The notes under the pieces: model-generated
The model's database searches: none
Seen by the model: only the letters and a program-made list of their open reading frames with translations
What the model was told of the DNA's origin: nothing
In this document: positions 1 to 6,327 of the stretch, piece after piece
Position numbering within the stretch: the stretch's first letter is position 1
How the letters are laid out: each line of letters begins with the position of its first letter
From: Planctomycetota bacterium
GTDB taxonomy: Bacteria > Planctomycetota > UBA1135 > JALUZX01
NCBI GenBank assembly: GCA_027011425.1
Contig: JALUZX010000289.1
Span: 1-10,251 of the forward strand
Direction of reading: 5' to 3'
DNA length: 10,251 nucleotides
Translations under genes and position numbers: made by a program

Positions 1-1904
1 AGTTCGAAGCGCGCCTCCCCCAGATCGAGCCGGTCCGCCAGGTGTTCCAGGAGGCCCTTCACCTCGGGGAAGGGATCCTCTCCCCCCTTCCTGGCGACGA
101 GCCCCGCCGCCTGGCGGACTTCCAGGGGCTGGCGCCGCTCGTCCCGGACCTCCGGGCGGTATCCCTTCCCGATCTCGAAGAGCCGGACCTCGTCGTGGTG
201 GCGCAGGTTCAACTCCAGGGAGCCCAGGAGCCCGGGAAGCACGTCCCGCCGGATCCGGGAGAGGTTCTCGGCGATGGGATTCTGGAGGACCAGGTATTCT
301 TCTCCCTCCAGGCCGAGCTTGCGGGCCAGCTCGTCGGGAAGGAAGGAGTAGTTGTAGGCCTCCCGCATGCGCAGGTCCCCCGAGAGGATCCGCCTGACCT
401 TCCGGTCCAGGACCAGGGCCGGGTCCTTCCAGGTGACGTCCAACTCCGCCAGGGGCGCCTTGGGTGGAATGTTGTCGTAACGGTAGATCCGGCCGATCTC
501 CTCGATCAGGTCGTCCTCGATGGAGATGTCCTTGGTGGCCCGGAAGCTCGGAACGTCCACGGTCCACCCCTCGGGGGAAGGGTGGAGGGTGAAGCTGAGA
601 GAGGAGAGGATCTCCTCGATCCGCTCATCCGGGATCTCTACGCCGAGCTTGAGGGCGACCCTGGATCGCCGGAGCGGAACCTGGAGGCCCCGGAACTTCC
701 AGCCCCCGGCGTCCACGGCCGGGCCCGCGGGCTTCGCGCCGGGACAGACCTCGTCCAGGAGTTCCACGAATTTCAGCACCGCCGTCATGGCCAGCTCCGG
801 GTCCAGGCTCTTCTCGAACCGGGCGCTCGACTCGCTTCTCAGGGCCGTCCGGAAAGCGGTCCTCCGGATGGTGACGGGGTCGAAGTTGGCGCTCTCCAGG
901 AGCATCTTCCTCGTCCCGGGCCGGATCTCCGACTCCTCGCCGCCCATGACCCCAGCCAGGGCCACGGCTCCCCCCGCGTCGGCGATGACCAGGTCCGCCG
1001 GGGTGAGGATGCGGTCCACCCCGTCCAGGGTCCGGAGCACTTCCCCCTCGCCGGCCCGCCGGACCCGGATCTCCGGGCCCCGAAGCCGCTCCAGGTCGAA
1101 GGCGTGCATGGGCTGGCCCAAATCCAGAAGAAGGAAGTTGGTGAGATCCACGATGTTGGAGATGGGCCTCTGGCCCACGGCGGCCAGGAGATAACGCATC
1201 CAGGCCGGCGCGGGCCCCACGCTCAGCCCCTCCAGGACCAGGCCGATGTAGCGCTTGCAGAGTTCCGGCGCCTCGATGTGGATGGGAACGGTCTCCCCCT
1301 CCCCGGGGAGGCGCACTTCGCCCGCGGCGGGCTTCAATTCCCTCCCGTAGAGGGCGGCCAGCTCCCGGGCGAACCCGTAGTGGCCCCAGAGATCGGGCCT
1401 GTGGGTGATGGACTTGTTGTCGATCTCCAGGACCGTATCCAGGACGGGGAGCACATCGGTCAGAGGCTTTCCCACGGGCGCGTCTTCCGGAAGGACCAGG
1501 ATGCCCTCGCTCTCGAAGGCGAGCCCCATCTCCTGTTCGCTCAGGATCATCCCGAGCGAGAGGGCCCCCCGGATCTTCGTCTTCTTGAGCTTGACGCCCC
1601 CGGGAAGCACCGTCCCGGCCCGGGCGAAGGGGACCTTCTGGCCCTTCGCCACGTTGGGCGCGCCGCAGACCACGTCCAGGGCCTCCCCTCCCCCGTCGGC
1701 GACCTTGCACAGGTGCAGGTGGTCCGAATCGGGGTGGGGCTCGCAGGAGAGGACTTCCCCCACGACCACGCTCCGCAGCTCGGCGCCGAAGGTTTCGATC
1801 CCCTCGATCTCCGCCACCGACAGGGTGAGGTCCTCGGCGACCTTCTCCGGGGAGAGGCCGCCCAGGTCCACGTAACGACCGATCCAGTTGAGGGATAGCT
1901 TCAT
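1..1904 (-). CDS. pheT: Phenylalanine--tRNA ligase beta subunit, C-terminus cut by window edge
   Basis: Beta subunit of the cytoplasmic (alpha-beta)2 phenylalanyl-tRNA synthetase, which charges tRNA-Phe; in this family the beta subunit carries tRNA-binding and editing functions. The ATG at 1904 opens MKLSLNWIGRYVDL, the usual PheT N-terminus, and the frame stays open for 634 codons to the edge; bacterial PheT is about 800 residues, so the C-terminal part, including the anticodon-binding FDX-ACB domain, is missing. The EMAP/OB-type tRNA-binding domain shows HPDSDHLHLC (about 57-66) and VVCGAPNV (78-85). The B3/B4 region shows GQPMHAFD (263-270) and AGVMGGEESE (317-326), followed by RFEKSLDP (362-369). 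The B5/core region shows EDDLIEEIGRIYRYDNIP (about 463-480) and LQNPIAENLSRIRRDVLPGLL (about 540-560). The start lies 3 bases past the pheS stop with no well-placed Shine-Dalgarno (GGAG about 12 bases upstream), so translation is probably coupled to pheS. Identification is secure. Confidence 0.97.
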   Translation of the reverse strand, partial: MKLSLNWIGRYVDLGGLSPEKVAEDLTLSVAEIEGIETFGAELRSVVVGEVLSCEPHPDSDHLHLCKVADGGGEALDVVCGAPNVAKGQKVPFARAGTVLPGGVKLKKTKIRGALSLGMILSEQEMGLAFESEGILVLPEDAPVGKPLTDVLPVLDTVLEIDNKSITHRPDLWGHYGFARELAALYGRELKPAAGEVRLPGEGETVPIHIEAPELCKRYIGLVLEGLSVGPAPAWMRYLLAAVGQRPISNIVDLTNFLLLDLGQPMHAFDLERLRGPEIRVRRAGEGEVLRTLDGVDRILTPADLVIADAGGAVALAGVMGGEESEIRPGTRKMLLESANFDPVTIRRTAFRTALRSESSARFEKSLDPELAMTAVLKFVELLDEVCPGAKPAGPAVDAGGWKFRGLQVPLRRSRVALKLGVEIPDERIEEILSSLSFTLHPSPEGWTVDVPSFRATKDISIEDDLIEEIGRIYRYDNIPPKAPLAELDVTWKDPALVLDRKVRRILSGDLRMREAYNYSFLPDELARKLGLEGEEYLVLQNPIAENLSRIRRDVLPGLLGSLELNLRHHDEVRLFEIGKGYRPEVRDERRQPLEVRQAAGLVARKGGEDPFPEVKGLLEHLADRLDLGEARFE

Positions 1905-1907
1905 GCC

Positions 1908-2945
1908 TCAAAACTGCTCCAGGAACCTCAGGTCCCCGCCCATGAAGAGGCGGATATCCTGGATTCCGTAACGGACCATGACGAGCCTCTGGAGGCCCAT
2001 TCCGAAGGCGAATCCCGTGTACTCCTCGGGATCCACCCCGCCCGCCCGGAGGACGTTGGGGTGGACCATTCCGCAGGGAAGAAGTTCGATCCAGCCGCTG
2101 GCCTTGCAGACCGGGCACCCGGCATCCCCCTTCCGCCCCGAGCCCCCGCAGAAGGGGCAGTTCACGTCCAGCTCGAAGCCGGGCTCCACGAAGGGGAAAT
2201 AGCCGGGCCTGAGCCGGATCTCCACGTCCCTCTCCAGGATGGCCCGAAGGCAGGTCTTCATCGTGTGGATCAGGTGGGCCACGGAGATCCCCCGGTCCAC
2301 CACCAGGCCTTCCATCTGGTAGAAGGTATGTTCGTGGCTCGCGTCCACCACCTCGTGTCGGAAGCACCGGCCCGGCACGATGGCCCGGATGGGCAGGGGA
2401 AAACGCTCCATGGCGCGGATCTGGACGGGCGAGGTGTGGGTCCGAAGCAGGAGCCCCTCCTCGATCCAGAAGGTGTCGTGGGCGTCCCGGGCCGGATGGT
2501 CCTTGGGGATGTTCAGGGCTTCGAAGTTGTAGTAGTCCAGCTCCACGTCGGGCCCGTCCAGAACCATGAAGCCCATGCCGGCGAAGACGTCCTCCAGCTC
2601 CTCCTGGACCAGGGTGATGGGATGGAGCCGGCCCGCATCGGGGCGCCGGCCCGGCTCGGTGGGATCGGGAGGCGGCACCTGGAGAGAGGCCTCCTTCTGC
2701 CGGGCCTTGATCTCCTCCCGCCTCTTCTCCAGGAGGTCCCGGACCTCTTCTTTCAGCCGGTTCACCAGGGCTCCCGCGGCGGGGCGTTCCTCCTTGGGGA
2801 GGGAACCCAGGCCCTTGAGGAGCCCCGTCACCTCGCCCTTCTTGCCGAGAAGCCGCACCTCCAGGGCCCTGACCTCCTCCAGGGTCCGGGCTTCCCCGAT
2901 CTCCTGGCGGGCCTTCCGGGAAAGGGCTTGCACCTTGTCTTCCAT
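1908..2945 (-). CDS. pheS: Phenylalanine--tRNA ligase alpha subunit
   Basis: Catalytic alpha subunit of phenylalanyl-tRNA synthetase, 345 residues (E. coli PheS is 327). The N-terminal part (about 1-90) is a charged helical coiled-coil arm that contacts tRNA. The class II catalytic core follows: HPITLVQEELEDVFAGMGF (108-126), LRTHTSPVQIRAM (167-179), motif 2 around FRHEVVDASHEHTFYQMEG (195-213), CGMVHPNVLR (291-300) and motif 3 GFAFGMGLQRLVMVRYGI (311-328), ending LRFLEQF as in other PheS. Residues about 262-284 form an insert with C263, C266, C277 and C280, resembling a zinc-ribbon knuckle and absent from E. coli PheS. I chose the ATG at 2945 because GGAG lies 8 bases upstream and the protein then begins MEDKVQALS; an in-frame GTG at 2963 would add six residues but has no convincing ribosome binding site. 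It follows rplT after 76 bases that contain a terminator-like hairpin, and it is directly followed by pheT. Confidence 0.97.
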   Translation of the reverse strand: MEDKVQALSRKARQEIGEARTLEEVRALEVRLLGKKGEVTGLLKGLGSLPKEERPAAGALVNRLKEEVRDLLEKRREEIKARQKEASLQVPPPDPTEPGRRPDAGRLHPITLVQEELEDVFAGMGFMVLDGPDVELDYYNFEALNIPKDHPARDAHDTFWIEEGLLLRTHTSPVQIRAMERFPLPIRAIVPGRCFRHEVVDASHEHTFYQMEGLVVDRGISVAHLIHTMKTCLRAILERDVEIRLRPGYFPFVEPGFELDVNCPFCGGSGRKGDAGCPVCKASGWIELLPCGMVHPNVLRAGGVDPEEYTGFAFGMGLQRLVMVRYGIQDIRLFMGGDLRFLEQF

Positions 2946-2964
2946 GGGAAACGCTCCGGGCACG

Positions 2965-2995
2965 AAAAGGGGAGCCCCCGGGCGGGAAGCTCCCC
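2965..2995 (-). terminator. Terminator-like hairpin between rplT and pheS
   Basis: On the minus strand the arms GGGGAGC (2995-2989) and GCTCCCC (2975-2969) pair over 7 bases. Inside them CCC/GGG (2986-2984 and 2979-2977) adds a short inner helix with a GCCC loop. TTTT (2968-2965) follows at once. This is the form of an intrinsic terminator, with a short U tract. It lies 26 bases past the rplT stop and 19 bases before the pheS start, so it may reduce or attenuate transcription into pheST. Whether the transcript reads through it cannot be seen from sequence. Confidence 0.6.
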
Positions 2996-3021
2996 GGCGA
3001 TGGCAAAGAAGAAAAAAGGGA

Positions 3022-3384
3022 TCAGCCCGCCTGAAGCTCCGCCTTGGCCTTTTCCACGAGCTGATCGAAAGCGGCGGGGTCGTGAATCGCCAACTCCGAG
3101 AGGGCCTTCCGGTCCAGGAGGATCCCGGCCTTCTTCAGGCCCGCCATAAATCGGCTGTAGGCCAACCCCCGCATCCGGGCCGCCGCGGAAATGCGAACGA
3201 TCCAGATCCGGCGGAAATCCCTCTTCTTGTTGCGCCTGTCCCGGTAGGAAAAGGCGTCGGCCCGGACCAGGGCCTCCTGGACGGTCTGCCAGAGGCGGTG
3301 CCTCCCGCCCCAGTAGCCCTTGGCCCGCTTGAAATAGCGCTTCTTCCTGCGGTTGGCGGGAACGATCGGTCTGACACGCACCAT
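3022..3384 (-). CDS. rplT: 50S ribosomal protein L20
   Basis: Large-subunit protein L20, 120 residues (family about 115-120). It binds 23S rRNA early in 50S assembly and in several bacteria represses its own operon by binding leader mRNA. The sequence shows the long basic N-terminal extension (RRKKRYFKRAKGYWGGR, about 12-28), the signature YRDRRNKKRDFRRIWIVRI (about 47-65), and the C-terminal domain YSRFMAGLKKAGILLDRKAL (about 76-95) with LAIHDPAAFDQLVEKAKAEL near the end. The ATG at 3384 is 4 bases after the rpmI stop. A good Shine-Dalgarno GGGGAGG (3400-3394) sits inside the rpmI 3' end, 9 bases from the start. The tight spacing with rpmI suggests coupled synthesis. Identification is secure. 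Confidence 0.98.
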   Translation of the reverse strand: MVRVRPIVPANRRKKRYFKRAKGYWGGRHRLWQTVQEALVRADAFSYRDRRNKKRDFRRIWIVRISAAARMRGLAYSRFMAGLKKAGILLDRKALSELAIHDPAAFDQLVEKAKAELQAG

Positions 3385-3388
3385 GTCC

Positions 3389-3586
3389 TCAGGCCTCCCC
3401 CATCATCCTCTTGACGCTCTTGGCGAAGGCCCCCTCCACAAGGGCGGCCTGGCGGAGATTGCGCCTCCTTTTGGCGCTCTTCCCCGAAAGAAGATGGCCG
3501 TGAAAGGCCTTGCGCCTCTTCACTTTGCCCGTCTTGGTGAGGCTCATCCGCTTCAGGACGCCTCGCTTGGTCTTCATCTTCGGCAT
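3389..3586 (-). CDS. rpmI: 50S ribosomal protein L35
   Basis: Small basic large-subunit protein L35, 65 residues, the normal family length. The sequence opens MPKMKTKRGVLKRMSLTKTG and continues KVKRRKAFHGHLLSGKSAKRRRNLR, which matches the family signature (MPKMKTK, TGKVKRRKAF, KSxKRxRxLR). The frame stays open 13 codons further upstream, but MPKMKTK is the canonical N-terminus, so the ATG at 3586 is chosen. No ordinary Shine-Dalgarno stands free: the 13 bases before the ATG form the perfect inverted repeat GGGTG-GTG-CACCC. The gene sits between infC and rplT as in most bacteria, with its own candidate promoter in the infC-rpmI gap. Confidence 0.97.
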   Translation of the reverse strand: MPKMKTKRGVLKRMSLTKTGKVKRRKAFHGHLLSGKSAKRRRNLRQAALVEGAFAKSVKRMMGEA

Positions 3587-3599
3587 GGGTGCACCACCC
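3587..3599 (-). promoter_or_regulatory. Hairpin abutting the rpmI start codon
   Basis: The minus strand reads GGGTG (3599-3595), GTG (3594-3592), CACCC (3591-3587) and then ATG. This is a perfect 5-bp GC-rich stem with a 3-base loop that ends exactly at the rpmI start codon. It covers the region where a ribosome binding site would lie, and the only SD-like bases (GGTGG) fall in its 5' arm. It could hold rpmI translation low unless opened, for example as part of L20 autoregulation known from E. coli and Bacillus. That role is inferred by analogy only; a 5-bp inverted repeat can occur by chance in GC-rich DNA. Confidence 0.35.
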
Positions 3600-3669
3600 G
3601 GTTGACGTAACCCTTTTCTAAACAAGATTTTATGGACCCCGCCCCAATCCCGGAGCAGGGAAGTTGCGC

Positions 3670-3698
3670 ATCATACGTCCCCGGGGGGCCCCTGGCAA
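3670..3698 (-). promoter_or_regulatory. Candidate sigma70-type promoter for rpmI-rplT(-pheST)
   Basis: The minus strand has TTGCCA (3698-3693) as -35, matching 5 of 6 consensus bases, and TATGAT (3675-3670) as -10, also 5 of 6, separated by exactly 17 bases. It begins 18 bases past the infC stop and would start transcription near 3663, giving a leader of about 77 bases before rpmI. The spacer is striking: 14 consecutive G/C bases (GGGGCCCCCCGGGG), which might affect promoter opening or hold a protein site. Internal promoters are known in the homologous E. coli cluster. No data here show that it is used. Confidence 0.55.
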
Positions 3699-3715
3699 CC
3701 CTCGGGAAACTTTTT

Positions 3716-4219
3716 TCAACGCCTGGCGAGGAGCAAAGTCATGCGCCTCCCCTCGAGGGAAGGCTCCCGTTCCACCTTGGCGATGTCTTCGAGTTGCTGG
3801 TAGAAACGCTCCAGGACCCCCATGGCCACGTCCTGGTGGACCATCTCCCGGCCCCGGAAGATCAAGGTGACCTGCACCTTGTTCCCCGCCTCCAGGAAGG
3901 CCCTGGCCTGCTTTACTTTCACATCCATGTCGTGGTCGCCGATCTTGGGGCGCAGCCGGATCCCCTTGATGGTGTAGGTGGTCTGCTTCTTCCGCTTCTT
4001 GCGCTGTTCATACTTGAACTTCCCGTAGTCCATGATCCGGCACACGGGAGGACGCTGATTGGGATTCACCTCCACCAGGTCCAGGCCGGCTTCGTCAGCC
4101 ATCTTCCTGGCCACGTCCGTGGCCATCTCCCCCAGGCTGACGCCGTTCTGATCGATCACCAGGACCCGCGGGATGCGGATCTGGTGGTTGACCCTGTATT
4201 GATTGCTTGGTGTAGCCAA
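3716..4219 (-). CDS. infC: Translation initiation factor IF-3, TTG start
   Basis: IF-3 binds the 30S subunit, prevents premature 50S joining and checks the start codon and initiator tRNA. The predicted 167-residue protein has the N-domain (YRVNHQIRIPRVLVIDQNG at 8-26; DLVEVNPNQRPPVCRIMDYGK at 47-67), the lysine-rich linker (KYEQRKKRKKQ), and the C-domain (KGIRLRPKIGDHDMDVKVKQ at 85-104; FRGREMVHQ at 121-129; a short GRRMTLLLARR tail). The frame runs 45 codons upstream to another TTG, but that part overlaps a terminator and is not protein-like. The likely start is TTG at 4219, directly after a 10-base match to the 16S anti-Shine-Dalgarno. Rare start codons are a known feature of infC in many bacteria, linked to IF-3 autoregulation. 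The exact start is less sure than the gene. Confidence 0.95.
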   Translation of the reverse strand: MATPSNQYRVNHQIRIPRVLVIDQNGVSLGEMATDVARKMADEAGLDLVEVNPNQRPPVCRIMDYGKFKYEQRKKRKKQTTYTIKGIRLRPKIGDHDMDVKVKQARAFLEAGNKVQVTLIFRGREMVHQDVAMGVLERFYQQLEDIAKVEREPSLEGRRMTLLLARR

Positions 4220-4221
4220 GT

Positions 4222-4231
4222 ACCTCCTTTC
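4222..4231 (-). promoter_or_regulatory. Unusually strong, closely spaced ribosome binding site of infC
   Basis: GAAAGGAGGT (4231-4222) is complementary to ten bases of the usual 16S rRNA 3' tail (ACCTCCTTTC). Only two bases (AC) separate it from the TTG at 4219, that is, three bases after GGAGG, whereas 5-9 is usual. No other ATG, GTG, TTG, ATT or ATA lies in frame at normal distance downstream; the nearest candidates would remove the conserved N-terminus. The very strong site supports this start despite the spacing. Confidence 0.7.
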
Positions 4232-4285
4232 CCGCCGCAGGCCGGCACCCCGGCCCCCAGCGTCGCAACATTGTGAATACCTTCC

Positions 4286-4333
4286 AAAAAACCCCGGCTC
4301 CGGGACGGATCGCGGGTCCCCCGGGAACCGGGG
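4286..4333 (-). terminator. Intrinsic terminator or attenuator between thrS and infC
   Basis: On the minus strand CCCCGGTTCC (4333-4324) can pair with GGAGCCGGGG (4301-4292) as a 10-bp stem with a single G-U wobble, followed immediately by six T (4291-4286). The 22-base loop can add a short GG/CC helix inside. The same 5' arm can instead form a local hairpin CCCCGG-TTC-CCGGGG (4333-4319), which excludes the terminator stem. The element starts 58 bases past the thrS stop and ends 67 bases before infC. It could end thrS transcripts, or act as an attenuator in the infC leader. The stem and T run are read directly from the sequence; the switching idea is inference. Confidence 0.7.
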
Positions 4334-4340
4334 AAGAAGC

Positions 4341-4367
4341 ATTCTACAAGACAAGTTTCAAAGGCAA
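4341..4367 (-). promoter_or_regulatory. Weak candidate promoter upstream of infC
   Basis: TTGCCT (4367-4362) and TAGAAT (4346-4341, 5 of 6 consensus bases) are separated by 15 bases, shorter than the preferred 17. If used, transcription would start near 4334, exactly where the thrS-infC terminator stem begins, making the whole gap an infC leader of about 115 bases. The -35 match and spacing are mediocre, so this may be coincidence. Confidence 0.25.
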
Positions 4368-4390
4368 AGGGTTCCCTTCCATCCCGCCTT

Positions 4391-6313
4391 TCACGAACGA
4401 TCCTTCACTTTTTCCTCCAGCAGGGCAGCCAGGTCCTTCACGGAGAGATTCCCCACCTCCCCTTCGGACCTGTGCCGGACCGCCAGGGTGCCTTCCTGCT
4501 CCTCCCGCTCCCCAACCACGGCGGCGTAAGGGATCTTCTCCTGGAAGAGGGCCCGCCGCACCTGCTTGCCCACCTTCTCTCCCGAGCGGTCCACCTCGGC
4601 CCGCAGCCCGGCCTCCTTGAGGGCGGCCAGGCAGGCCTCCGCGTAAGGGAGCCTGGCCTCGGTCACCGGAAGGATCCGGACCTGGACGGGCGCCAGCCAC
4701 ACTGGGAAGGCCCCGGCGTAATGCTCGATCAGTCCCCCGATGAACCTCTCCATGGAGCCCAGCAGGGCCCGGTGGATCATGAACACCCGGTGCTCCCCGC
4801 CGTCGGCGCCCCTGTAGGTGAGGTCGAAGCGCTCGGGCAGGTTGAAATCCACCTGCACCGTGGGTCCCTGCCAGGCCCGGCCCAGGGCGTCGGTGAGCTT
4901 CACGTCGATCTTGGGCGCATAGAAGGCTCCCTCGCCGGGATCCACATGGTAGGAGATCCCCTGGTCTTTCAGGCATTTCTCCAGGATCCCCTCCACCTGC
5001 TCCCAGACCTTGGGATCGCCGATGTATTTCTCCGGCCTGGTGGAGAGGTAGGCCGTGTAGGTGTATCCGAAGGCCTTCAGGAGGAAGTCCATCAGCTCCA
5101 GGCACCCCCGGATCTCGCCTTCGAGCTGGTCGGGGGTGCAAAAGATGTGGGCGTCGTCCTGGGTGAATCCCCGGACCCGCAAGAGGCCGTGGAGCACCCC
5201 GCTCTTTTCGTAGCGGTAAACCGTGCCCAGCTCGGCGAGCCTCAAGGGAAGCTCCCGGTAGGACCAGAGGCGGTTCTTGTAGATCAGGATGTGGCCGGGA
5301 CAGTTCATGGGCTTGACCAGGTAGTTCTGCCCCTCCACCTCCATGGGGCTGAACATGAGGTCCGAGTAGAACTCGTAGTGGCCCGACTTCTCCCAGAGGG
5401 TCTGCTTGAGGATGTGGGGCGTATACACGATGTCGTAGCCCCGCTTCAGGTGCTCCTCGCGCCAGAAGTTCTCCACCAGGTGGCGGACCATCCCTCCCTT
5501 GGGGTGCCAGAAGACCAGGCCGGCGCCTCCCTCGGGCTGGAGGGAGAAGAGGTCCAGCTCCCTGCCCAGTTTCCGGTGGTCCCGGCGGGCCACCTCCTCG
5601 AGGCGCTTCTTGTGGGCCAGGAGCTCCTCCCTCGTGGGGAAGGCGTGCCCGTATACCCTGGTGAGCATCTTGTTCCGCTCGTCCCCCTGGAAGTAGGCCC
5701 CCGCCGTGGTGAGCAGGGCGAAGCCCCTGCCCAGAAGCCCCGTCCGGGGCAGGTGGGGCCCCCTGCAGAGGTCTTCGAAGTCCCCGTTCCGGTAGAGGGA
5801 GATCTCCTCTCCGGGAGGGATCTGTTCCAGGAGGGCCAGCTTGTAGGTGTCCCCCTGGGCCCGGAACTTCGCAAAAGCCTCCTCCCGGGAGATCACCACC
5901 CTCTCGAAGGGCTGGTTCTCCTTGACGATCCGGGCCATCTCCTTCTCGACGCGCCGGAGATCCTCGGGGCCCAGGGCCCCCTCGCCCAGGTCCACGTCGT
6001 AGTAGAACCCATACCTCTCGTCCTCCAGGGCCGGCCCCTTCCAGAACCGGACGCCGGGAAAGAGCCTGGCCAGGGCGGCGGCCATCACGTGGGCCGCCGA
6101 ATGGCGGAGCACCATGAGCCCCCGGGGGCTCCCGATGGGCACGGCCTCCACCCTCCCCTCCTCCGGAAGGGGCCGGGTGAAGTCCAGGATCTCCCCCTCC
6201 GCCAGGAAGGCCACGATGTCCTTGGGAAGCTCGCCGGCAAGCTCCCGGCCGGTCTTGCCCCCGGGAAGACGCAGGGCGTCTCCCCCCGGTAGAACCACCT
6301 CGATCTCTGCCAT
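4391..6313 (-). CDS. thrS: Threonine--tRNA ligase
   Basis: Class II threonyl-tRNA synthetase, 640 residues (E. coli 642). It activates threonine, charges tRNA-Thr and clears mischarged Ser-tRNA-Thr. An N-terminal TGS domain (1-62) is followed by the editing domain with its four-residue site H71, H75 (RHSAAHVM), C183 and H187 (CRGPHLP). The catalytic domain has PMNCPGH (335-341), motif 2 from RYEKSGVLHGLLRVRGFTQ (367-385) into DDAHIF (386-391), and motif 3 HRALLGSMERFIGGL (514-528). The expected zinc ligands are C338, H389 and H514, all present. The anticodon-binding domain covers about 535-640 (PVQVRILPVTE; GEKVGKQVRRA). The ATG at 6313 is 14 bases past the stop of the PLP-enzyme gene and has no clear Shine-Dalgarno, so it probably depends partly on upstream translation. 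Complete and apparently functional. Confidence 0.98.
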   Translation of the reverse strand: MAEIEVVLPGGDALRLPGGKTGRELAGELPKDIVAFLAEGEILDFTRPLPEEGRVEAVPIGSPRGLMVLRHSAAHVMAAALARLFPGVRFWKGPALEDERYGFYYDVDLGEGALGPEDLRRVEKEMARIVKENQPFERVVISREEAFAKFRAQGDTYKLALLEQIPPGEEISLYRNGDFEDLCRGPHLPRTGLLGRGFALLTTAGAYFQGDERNKMLTRVYGHAFPTREELLAHKKRLEEVARRDHRKLGRELDLFSLQPEGGAGLVFWHPKGGMVRHLVENFWREEHLKRGYDIVYTPHILKQTLWEKSGHYEFYSDLMFSPMEVEGQNYLVKPMNCPGHILIYKNRLWSYRELPLRLAELGTVYRYEKSGVLHGLLRVRGFTQDDAHIFCTPDQLEGEIRGCLELMDFLLKAFGYTYTAYLSTRPEKYIGDPKVWEQVEGILEKCLKDQGISYHVDPGEGAFYAPKIDVKLTDALGRAWQGPTVQVDFNLPERFDLTYRGADGGEHRVFMIHRALLGSMERFIGGLIEHYAGAFPVWLAPVQVRILPVTEARLPYAEACLAALKEAGLRAEVDRSGEKVGKQVRRALFQEKIPYAAVVGEREEQEGTLAVRHRSEGEVGNLSVKDLAALLEEKVKDRS

Positions 6314-6327
6314 GCTGGTTTCTCGTC

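Noticed and set aside
42..1898. Long plus-strand open frame of 618 codons opposite pheT
   Set aside because: It is a GC-rich shadow of pheT: Pro/Gly/Leu/Arg-rich with no recognisable domain, while the minus strand encodes an intact PheT with all family motifs.
625..3006. Minus-strand open frame of 793 codons overlapping pheS and pheT
   Set aside because: Frame-shifted shadow of both genes, very rich in Gly, Pro and Arg, with no domain. High GC removes stop codons from alternative frames.
2990..3017. Phe-rich leader peptide for pheST
   Set aside because: The frame with TTT TTC TTC TTT lacks an ATG, GTG or TTG nearby (only a CTG) and has no stop before the hairpin, so a true leader peptide is not supported; kept only as a low-level finding.
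3600..3660. Second promoter TTGGGG...TAAAAT before rpmI
   Set aside because: The spacer is only 9 bases, which does not fit sigma70-type promoters; the TTGCCA-N17-TATGAT pair upstream is much better.
4220..4354. Upstream in-frame extension of infC by 45 codons to a TTG at 4354
   Set aside because: It runs through the terminator and includes GC-rich, non-family sequence. The strong ribosome binding site is placed for the TTG at 4219, and IF-3 length then fits.
4472..6292. Plus-strand open frame of 606 codons opposite thrS
   Set aside because: Antisense shadow of a complete ThrS; no motif and biased composition.
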